This document shows, one piece after another, positions 16,861 through 22,814 of a DNA stretch of 23,986 bases (the first letter of the stretch is position 1; every line of letters starts with the position of its first letter). This DNA is from a virus, in the IMG/VR virus record IMGVR_UViG_3300032240_001926, positions 1-23,986 of that record. One strand, given 5' to 3'. The notes under the pieces were generated by a model. That model worked only from the letters and a program-made list of their open reading frames with translations, did not search any database and was not told where the DNA came from. A program made the translations under genes and the position numbers.

Positions 16861-17703
16861 CTAGTCTCCGGTTTTAGTATCATTGAACTTCTTTTTTTCA
16901 CCAGTTTTTGTAGTATACATTTTTAAACTTTTTTCTTCTTCATCAGATAGTTTATCAGCCATAGCTTGTAAATTTCTTTCATCATCATCTGAAAATCCAA
17001 TTGTAGGTACAAATCTATTAGATACGTCATCAATCATTTCTACATCCTGTTGTAACATTTGAGCCTGTTGTCTAACGTGTGAAATAAATTTTTTCATAGC
17101 TACCACCTTACCTTCTTCAGGATTAGTCGCACTACCTTCACCATAAGTAACAGGCGAATACTGATTCATATTCATATATAAATCAATTAATTGTTTATCT
17201 GATAGTGTTTCCGTTGAAAGTCCTTTAATTTGGTCACGGTATTTACGAAGATTTTTTACAAGTTCTTTTTTAGAAATTCCTCCAATTTCACCTTCAATCA
17301 ATTGTCTAATAGCGTTTTTTATTGCGATAGGGTTATGTCCACGAGCTGTGATGATAGCAAATATTGAACCACCGTTAATTGCTTCCACAAAGTCACTCCA
17401 AGCTGGTCCTTTTTTAGCAATAAGACTACCAATAATAAAGTCTTTATCTCCCTTTTCTCCAAAGTTTCTAAAAGGGTCTTGAGCAAAATCTACAATAGTA
17501 TGTCCATTATAGTCAAATTCTTCTTTTCCAACCATTGTACGATACTTTGCAAAATCGTGAGTTCCCATACCAACTTCTTTACCTTCTTTGTCTTTAAGGA
17601 CTATTTTGGTTGGCATATACATAATGTTGTCATCCCAGTCAAAAGCGTAATACTTTAAATCTGGTGTTCCTTCTTCTGTAAAACCTTCAAAAATGTTTTT
17701 CAT
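16861..17703 (-). CDS. HAD-superfamily hydrolase encoded between tail sheath and tube
   Basis: A 280-aa protein with the haloacid dehalogenase phosphatase motifs. Motif I is YYAFDWDDNIMYMP, with nucleophile D22 and acid/base D24. Motif II is FAIITARGHNP, with T119. Motif III is probably a lysine in NPEEGKVVAMKKFI (K199 or K204/K205). Motif IV is IGFSDDDERNL, with D239/D240. All catalytic positions appear present, so an active phosphatase or phosphotransferase is plausible; the substrate cannot be read from the sequence. The C-terminus is lysine- and threonine-rich. The N-terminus MKNIFEGFTEE resembles the T4 capsid-targeting sequence MKTYQEFIAE. It ends in TAG. The gene lies after the sheath terminator and before the tube leader, with a TATTTATA box 4 bases upstream of its ATG. 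HAD enzymes are not part of the T4 tail module, so this looks like an accessory gene. Confidence 0.8.
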   Translation of the reverse strand: MKNIFEGFTEEGTPDLKYYAFDWDDNIMYMPTKIVLKDKEGKEVGMGTHDFAKYRTMVGKEEFDYNGHTIVDFAQDPFRNFGEKGDKDFIIGSLIAKKGPAWSDFVEAINGGSIFAIITARGHNPIAIKNAIRQLIEGEIGGISKKELVKNLRKYRDQIKGLSTETLSDKQLIDLYMNMNQYSPVTYGEGSATNPEEGKVVAMKKFISHVRQQAQMLQQDVEMIDDVSNRFVPTIGFSDDDERNLQAMADKLSDEEEKSLKMYTTKTGEKKKFNDTKTGD

Positions 17704-17707
17704 ATCT

Positions 17708-17715
17708 TATAAATA
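17708..17715 (-). promoter_or_regulatory. TATTTATA box upstream of the HAD gene
   Basis: An exact TATTTATA on the minus strand, ending 4 bases before the ATG at 17703. It lies between the sheath terminator and the HAD start, the only space available for a promoter here. A transcript starting from it would be leaderless or nearly so. Confidence 0.4.
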
Positions 17716-17726
17716 TTCAGTTAAAT

Positions 17727-17753
17727 AAAAAACCCCCAATTAAGGGGGTTTTT
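17727..17753 (-). terminator. Strong rho-independent terminator after the tail sheath gene
   Basis: A perfect inverted repeat, AAAAACCCCC and GGGGGTTTTT, around the loop AATTAA. T-runs flank the stem on both strands, so it could work in both directions. It lies 17 bases past the sheath stop codon. Confidence 0.9.
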
Positions 17754-17770
17754 AAAATTATGATATCATT

Positions 17771-20700
17771 TTAGATATTCTCAAACGATGCTCCTGTTGG
17801 AGTGATTAAGAACTCAATGTCAATGAATTCAAGAGATTTAGTTGGTTTGATATAGATTTTACCAATCATTTGGTTCTTATCTAAATCTTCAGGAGTGTTT
17901 TGAACTGTAACTCTGAAGTCGTACAAACCTCTGTCTCTTCTAATTGAATCCAAAATTGGGTTAACTGAATCCAAGAATTGTTGTCTTACTACTTGGTCGT
18001 TTTGTTCAAACAATAATCTTACGGCTACTGCTGAAATCAATTTACGAGCTTGTAATAACAATCTTCTTACGTTGATTCTGTCAAGAGCAGATTCTTTAAC
18101 TTGTAAAGTTTTGTTACCCCAGATAACTGTTCCAACATCGTTGAAAGTTGCGATTGGGTTAATTCTTCCTTTGTAAAGAGTGTCTCTATCTTCTTGAGTT
18201 AACTTCTTACGTGCTTTAATTGCATTTACTAATCCACGTGTGTAACCTGCCGCTGCGAACCAAGGGAACGCGATGTTATCAGTCAACGCTAAGTTTCTAG
18301 TTACTTCCGCAGTTGGTGGTAAGTAGATTTGTGTATTATTAACTGTATCACGAGTAAGTACCCAAGGATAGTAAGTTGCTGTGTAGTTAGAGTCAATTCC
18401 TGATGTTTCTAAAATATCTACAACTTCTTGTGGGTAAATTAAATTATCCATAGATGTTGAAGGTTGTAGTAAGTTAAAGTCAGGGATAGTTGTGATGTAG
18501 ATAGAGTCAGCTCTATTATTCTCAATCATATCAATTGACGCTTCAACAAGATTACTGTTGTTATCAATATCAATACCAGGTGTTACAAACACGTTGATAT
18601 TAATTGCTTCAGGGTTTGCAAATGTTTGTTGTCCTAACAAATATGCGTAATAGTCAGTGTTTGCCCAATCAACTGTGTTATCGCCTACAGTGATACGTTT
18701 AAACATACCGGTACCTGTTGCGGTTGGGTATCTTGTTGATTGACAAGCTCCTTTTAAATAACCTGATTGTCCAAGTACGAACCTGTCAGAATTAGTTCTT
18801 CTTTCAGTGTAAATGTCCCATCCATCAAAACCACCTTGTACAACTAATGTGAACTTACGTGCGTAAAGTCTGTAGTATGGATTAGTTTCTGAAGTTGGTT
18901 CAGAGTGGAAAGATGCCACACCACAATCAAATGCTTGTTGTCCTGCAGTTACGTAAGCAGTTCCAATAGTCACTGCGGTAGCACCACTGTCCATATGGAA
19001 ACCTCTTGTTTTGTAAGCCCAATCAGAACCAGTAATTGCATCACAAAAATCACTAATTGGATTTTGTTTTCCTTTATATTGTAGTAAACTGTCGTCTACT
19101 CCAAATTGTGAAGAAAATCCTAAATAACTTCTTCTAACATTATCACCTGAACTCTTTGTTGAGTTATTAGTTCCACTTGAATTACCGAATGGAGGGTCAT
19201 AAATTGTTTCACCAGGGAAATAATATTTTGTTTTATACACAGGGAACGCTGGGTCAATTGTTGGGTATTCTCTATTGATATATCCTTCAAATCCACAAGG
19301 AAGTGCGTCAGTTGGAGCGTCGTAGTTAGCCTCAACCATAATGTATTTAGAGTTCAATGCATACTCTCCGTCTAATGTACCAATCTTTTTTGCGATGTAG
19401 TTATTAAGATTTGGGTCCATAGAACAGTTAGTGAATTTCTCTAAAGTAACAGGGTTTTCATCTGTGTCGTAAAAATCACGAACAATCACATCAAATGTAC
19501 CATTAGTGAATGATATATTAGCAATTGTGATTTTAATTTGTGTGTTAGCCGCATTACCATCAGAGATTGTATAGAATTTAAATAATTCATATACTTTATT
19601 ACCTCTCAATTCTGATACAACCCAAGGAGATACTGGTGTTTGATATTGTTCTAAATAGAAACCTAATGAATCACTTTGTAAACTTCTTGCAGAATCAGTT
19701 GAATCTAATCCTAAAGTACAATTAAGACCTCTAATATAACCTTTATTATAACCATAATTTAACAAGGTAGAATAAACTTCCTCAACAAATACAGGGACTG
19801 TTTCTTTTGGTTTACCAAAATTAGTAATACCTAAAACTTTAGATATGTAGTTAGCACTTGTTGGTTGTAAAGATACTTCATATTGGAAATTAGTACTATC
19901 AATAGTAACCCCTGATATTAAAAATGTTTGGAATGGATTACTTGTAACTGCCGAATAACTTCCTGAACAACTCATTATTAAATCTGTTGTTGCGGAGATT
20001 TGATATACTGGTCCGTTATCTGAACTATAATCTGCCAATCCTCTTGAACGTAAAGTCGCAATTGATATGTTATTATAATTAGAAAACGCAGTTCCACTTA
20101 AAGTATAATAGTTACCTGAAACAGTTCCTGTGAAAGACCCTGCAGTTCCGTAAGCGTTTCCTGAAAAACTAGTTACTTGTGAGTTAAAAGAATATCCTGT
20201 ATAATCATCTCCTGAAGTTATGTTGAAGTTTGAATAAAACCAAGCGTCTGACATTCCATCACAAGTGATTGCCGATAAACTTGTTACTCCAAAATTATTA
20301 ATATTGGTAGTGTAAGCCGATAAACTTGTATAATCAGTTCCTGAAATCGGTCCCCAAAAACTAGCTGTGGTCGCTGATGTTGATGGGGTTCTCATTAAAC
20401 CTAATAAGAAAGATTTCATATCATCAGAAATTGTTGATGTTCCTCCCGCAAATGTTGTATAAGTACTTGTGAAGTTGTTTAAAAGTGGTCCGGGAATTGT
20501 TGTAGTGAACGAAATTGATGACGTTGATGCAGTAGTTCCTGTGAATTTAATAGTATAAGACGTTTTTGCCGCATTATACCCAACGGTATTACAATCAACA
20601 TTCGCAACTGTCGCAATTGACCAAGATGGTCCCGCATCGTAACCTGATAATCCAAGTACTCTTGTTACAAATAATTGATTTGATTGTTGTAAGTATGATT

Positions 20701-20944
20701 TTGCAATGTAAGCTGCTTCATACTTTGGGATTTGTGTGTTCACGAATTTTTCAGGGTCAGTACCTCCAAAGTAAAGTTGGTATTCGTCGTAATTAGTTAC
20801 GAAGATTGGTTCAAAGGCTGGACCTTTTAACGCTTCCCCAACGATTCCTAAAGTAGTAACACCTACGTTTTGAGACACAAAACTCAAATCTCTCTCTGAT
20901 GTATACACACCGGGAGAAACGAAAACTGTGTTTGATGTTGCCAT
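17771..20944 (-). CDS. Tail sheath protein (gp18-like), unusually large
   Basis: A 1057-aa contractile tail sheath protein; T4 gp18 has 659. The N-terminus, VFVSPGVYTSERDLSFVSQN, then LGIVGEALKGPAFEPIFVTN and YEAAYIAKSYLQQSNQLFVT, is typical of sheath proteins. Typical later segments are TFDVIVRDFYDTDENPVTLE (about 480-500), LALTDNIAFPWFAAAGYTRG (about 880-900) and DRINVRRLLLQARKLISAVA to the C-terminus, which forms the inner domain that links subunits around the tube. Between about residues 105 and 375 lies an inserted region rich in S, T, G, N and Y (for example SGNYYTLSGTAFSNYNNISI), which would project outwards from the sheath. The gene is a single-gene unit: a TATTTATA box 31 bases upstream, a strong terminator 17 bases downstream. 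Contraction of this protein drives the tube through the host envelope. Confidence 0.93.
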   Translation of the reverse strand: MATSNTVFVSPGVYTSERDLSFVSQNVGVTTLGIVGEALKGPAFEPIFVTNYDEYQLYFGGTDPEKFVNTQIPKYEAAYIAKSYLQQSNQLFVTRVLGLSGYDAGPSWSIATVANVDCNTVGYNAAKTSYTIKFTGTTASTSSISFTTTIPGPLLNNFTSTYTTFAGGTSTISDDMKSFLLGLMRTPSTSATTASFWGPISGTDYTSLSAYTTNINNFGVTSLSAITCDGMSDAWFYSNFNITSGDDYTGYSFNSQVTSFSGNAYGTAGSFTGTVSGNYYTLSGTAFSNYNNISIATLRSRGLADYSSDNGPVYQISATTDLIMSCSGSYSAVTSNPFQTFLISGVTIDSTNFQYEVSLQPTSANYISKVLGITNFGKPKETVPVFVEEVYSTLLNYGYNKGYIRGLNCTLGLDSTDSARSLQSDSLGFYLEQYQTPVSPWVVSELRGNKVYELFKFYTISDGNAANTQIKITIANISFTNGTFDVIVRDFYDTDENPVTLEKFTNCSMDPNLNNYIAKKIGTLDGEYALNSKYIMVEANYDAPTDALPCGFEGYINREYPTIDPAFPVYKTKYYFPGETIYDPPFGNSSGTNNSTKSSGDNVRRSYLGFSSQFGVDDSLLQYKGKQNPISDFCDAITGSDWAYKTRGFHMDSGATAVTIGTAYVTAGQQAFDCGVASFHSEPTSETNPYYRLYARKFTLVVQGGFDGWDIYTERRTNSDRFVLGQSGYLKGACQSTRYPTATGTGMFKRITVGDNTVDWANTDYYAYLLGQQTFANPEAININVFVTPGIDIDNNSNLVEASIDMIENNRADSIYITTIPDFNLLQPSTSMDNLIYPQEVVDILETSGIDSNYTATYYPWVLTRDTVNNTQIYLPPTAEVTRNLALTDNIAFPWFAAAGYTRGLVNAIKARKKLTQEDRDTLYKGRINPIATFNDVGTVIWGNKTLQVKESALDRINVRRLLLQARKLISAVAVRLLFEQNDQVVRQQFLDSVNPILDSIRRDRGLYDFRVTVQNTPEDLDKNQMIGKIYIKPTKSLEFIDIEFLITPTGASFENI

Positions 20945-20975
20945 TTAAATGAATGATTTAAAATTTTTATTTTTC

Positions 20976-20983
20976 TATAAATA
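20976..20983 (-). promoter_or_regulatory. TATTTATA box upstream of the tail sheath gene
   Basis: An exact TATTTATA on the minus strand followed by GAAAAATAAAA, 31 bases before the ATG. Almost identical in sequence and spacing to the tail tube leader. The opposite strand reads TATAAATA here. Confidence 0.5.
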
Positions 20984-21020
20984 CTTGTTGATTTTTCAAA
21001 AAACTTTATTACAACCAATC

Positions 21021-21055
21021 TATTTATTATTTAGTATGAAAAAATTCTACTTTTG
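21021..21055 (+). promoter_or_regulatory. Putative promoter region of the small plus-strand gene
   Basis: TATTTATT at 21021-21028 lies 32 bases before the ATG at 21061, the same distance as in the sheath and tube leaders but on the opposite strand. TACTTTTG at 21048-21055 fits the Bacteroidota -7 element TAnnTTTG, with TTTA (21023-21026) 21 bases upstream in place of TTTG. The second element would place the transcript start at or next to the ATG. Which of the two acts cannot be decided. Confidence 0.35.
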
Positions 21056-21060
21056 TATCT

Positions 21061-21210
21061 ATGAAATATAAGAACCTTAAAATATCAGAATACCATCACA
21101 ATTTGTTGAAAAAACATTGTGATAAACACGGTCTGAAAATTTTTAAATTTATTGAGGGGTTAATAAAAAAGAATTGTAGTGACAAAGGTGATATCTACGG
21201 AGAATCTTAA
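21061..21210 (+). CDS. Small ribbon-helix-helix-like protein (49 aa), possible DNA-binding regulator
   Basis: This is an intact 49-codon gene on the strand opposite its neighbours. The protein reads MKYKNLKISEYHHNLLKKHC, then DKHGLKIFKFIEGLIKKN and a short tail. A short lysine-rich strand, a helix starting at S-E-Y-H-H, a G-L-K turn and a second helix (FKFIEGLIKKN) match the ribbon-helix-helix pattern of small phage and plasmid repressors. Such proteins dimerise and insert the strand into the DNA groove. The basic charge supports nucleic acid binding. It sits between the gp15-like and sheath genes; its stop overlaps that of the gp15-like gene in the shared bases TTAA. It may be an early or middle gene placed among late ones, possibly controlling the sheath leader beside it. 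Being small and judged only by pattern, it is moderately certain as a gene and less so in function. Confidence 0.6.
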   Translation: MKYKNLKISEYHHNLLKKHCDKHGLKIFKFIEGLIKKNCSDKGDIYGES

Positions 21211-22244
21211 ATGAACTCAATTGTGAATGGTACCGATGAAACTGATGATGGATTTATTTGTGTAATCTCAATTCTTAAAGTATCACCATTGTTGATTTGT
21301 ATTTTAGAAACGTCAGTACCGTAAAACAGATTGTTAATGTAAACATCGTAGGAATCCACATTAATAGTGTTACCAACTGTAAAGTTTCCATTGTACTCAT
21401 ATGTCTCTTGTTTTGATGTTTCACCCACATTATATTGAAAAGTGTATGAAAGACCTTCACTATCAATATTTCTAACTTTTTTAGATTTGTAAGTTTTAGT
21501 TTCAGCCTCAATTAATTGTAATACACGACTAATTGCTGGCTTAACTTCAAACTCATCTTCATCAATTAAAAATCCCATTAGAGTAAATTGATAACTTTGA
21601 ATGTAATAACGTCTTTTTTCAACATCCATAACAGACTCATCTGAAATGTCATTCATTATGATTGGAATATAGTGTCCTTTAACATTTGTGTAGGCTTGTC
21701 TTGATGAAAATTTCTCAATTACTTTTTTGTTAAACTTATTTAATTCTCTCATTCTGTTACAAACAATTTTAACAGAATAAGTAATATCAACAGGAACTGG
21801 TTGTGGGATTGTGTAAACATCATAACCTTTTCTATCCCCATCCCAACTAGGTACTGCAGCATAAAAATATTGTCGTCTATTAGGTATCGTCCAAAGTAAA
21901 GATGGTAATGAACCGTACTTAACTTCGGGCATTCTAATGGTTGTAACAAATGGAGGTTCAGGGTTTTTATCTAAATTTTGAAATGTCCAAGTTTTAGTAA
22001 AGTTAGCCCAATTTTGAGTTGTCATTATAATATCAATAATTGGTACTTTAACTCCTTCAGTACTAATCTCCAAATCGTTTTTAACAAAATCTAAAAATCC
22101 TCTATCCAAATCTTCGTGTAAAATGGATTTAGGTAGATAAGTTCCGTGCTCGTTAATCATATCAAGCATTTCAATCCTACGAGGTAATCCTTCTTTTTTT
22201 GGGATAAGACTAATATCTTTCTTTATTTTTTTTGGTAATCCCAT
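21207..22244 (-). CDS. gp15-like tail terminator / sheath stabiliser with extra C-terminal domain
   Basis: A 345-aa protein. Several segments follow the layout of T4 gp15 (272 aa), which caps the tail and stabilises the sheath: VKVPIIDIIMTTQNWANFTK (gp15: FIRVPITYASKEHFMMKL), VDITYSVKIVCNRMRELNKF leading into a helix (gp15: IKMIYELSIFTRYEDDMFQI), HYIPIIMNDISDES and RRYYIQSYQFTLMGFLIDED (gp15: RRRIEWSLTFEVNGWMYPP). The last 80-90 residues (YEYNGNFTVGNTINVDSYDV and on) look like an added beta-sandwich domain. The start is one base after the stop of the upstream 171-aa gene, so the two are cotranslated. It directly precedes the sheath gene on this strand, apart from the opposed small plus-strand gene. 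The assignment is by pattern only; another neck protein is possible. Confidence 0.6.
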   Translation of the reverse strand: MGLPKKIKKDISLIPKKEGLPRRIEMLDMINEHGTYLPKSILHEDLDRGFLDFVKNDLEISTEGVKVPIIDIIMTTQNWANFTKTWTFQNLDKNPEPPFVTTIRMPEVKYGSLPSLLWTIPNRRQYFYAAVPSWDGDRKGYDVYTIPQPVPVDITYSVKIVCNRMRELNKFNKKVIEKFSSRQAYTNVKGHYIPIIMNDISDESVMDVEKRRYYIQSYQFTLMGFLIDEDEFEVKPAISRVLQLIEAETKTYKSKKVRNIDSEGLSYTFQYNVGETSKQETYEYNGNFTVGNTINVDSYDVYINNLFYGTDVSKIQINNGDTLRIEITQINPSSVSSVPFTIEFI

Positions 22245-22245
22245 T

Positions 22246-22761
22246 TTATAATCCGTTAAATTCGTTTGGTCCTACAGGTGACGCATTTATTGTTCTGTAG
22301 AATGGTTTGTAACCCGCATAAGTATGTTTGTTATCTGAAACAACTCTACCGTCATTATTAACCACGTAATATCTTACACGGTTTTCTTTTTCGTAGTACC
22401 CAATGTAATCACCGTACTCAATATCAACACCAAGTTCATCTAATTGTGATTGGTAAACAGATATTCTAATATTACCAGGTTCAAATTGATTAATTTTACT
22501 ATTACCTAAATTTTTATTTTCAGGTGCAGATACTTGGACGTAAGCCTTGAACTCAATTGGTGGATGAAATTTAACCCCATTTGATAGAGCTTCACCATAA
22601 ACATCGTCAATATCTGTCTTTTGTTTATCAACTCTATACAAAACCAAAGTAAAGTTCATATCACCGTGTAACCATTCTTTTCCTAATTCAATATCAAGAT
22701 TAAAATCCTCGGCTCCAAAAAATTTTCCTAAACGAGTAATTGGTACATTTCTTTGTGACAT
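22246..22761 (-). CDS. Putative neck / head-tail connector protein (171 aa)
   Basis: I chose the ATG at 22761 (MSQRNVPITRLGKFFGAEDF). A longer reading from 22833 would add 24 hydrophobic residues and run back over the divergent helicase start, which is less likely. The protein is soluble and beta-rich: NFTLVLYRVDKQKTDIDDVY, FKAYVQVSAPENKNLGNSKI, IRISVYQSQLDELGVDIEYG, DYIGYYEKENRVRYYVVNND and TYAGYKPFYRTINASPVGP. The pattern of a short beta barrel with GDYIGY and YKPFYR resembles T4 gp14-type neck proteins, which join the head to the tail, but the match is by impression. Its place directly upstream of the gp15-like gene fits the T4 order of gp13, gp14, gp15 and gp18. A TATTTATC box lies 3 bases before the start. 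Confidence 0.5.
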   Translation of the reverse strand: MSQRNVPITRLGKFFGAEDFNLDIELGKEWLHGDMNFTLVLYRVDKQKTDIDDVYGEALSNGVKFHPPIEFKAYVQVSAPENKNLGNSKINQFEPGNIRISVYQSQLDELGVDIEYGDYIGYYEKENRVRYYVVNNDGRVVSDNKHTYAGYKPFYRTINASPVGPNEFNGL

Positions 22762-22764
22762 ATT

Positions 22765-22772
22765 GATAAATA
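22765..22772 (-). promoter_or_regulatory. TATTTATC box in the divergent intergenic region
   Basis: The minus strand reads TATTTATC 3 bases before the ATG at 22761. It matches the recurring box at 7 of 8 positions and lies in the short AT-rich gap between the neck-like gene and the divergent helicase gene, where both promoters must be located or overlap the genes. Confidence 0.3.
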
Positions 22773-22814
22773 TCTTTATTTCACTTATTATTATGAGTAA
22801 TGTAATATTGACAG

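Noticed and set aside
20090-20560. Repeated TTCCTGAA-like words in the sheath gene
   Set aside because: They reflect recurring S-G-T and F-S-G residues in the low-complexity insertion rather than a DNA repeat with fixed spacing.
21036-21071. Eleven-codon plus-strand frame MKKFYFCIYEI overlapping the start of the small gene
   Set aside because: It could be a leader peptide, but its length is within chance expectation and there is no other support.
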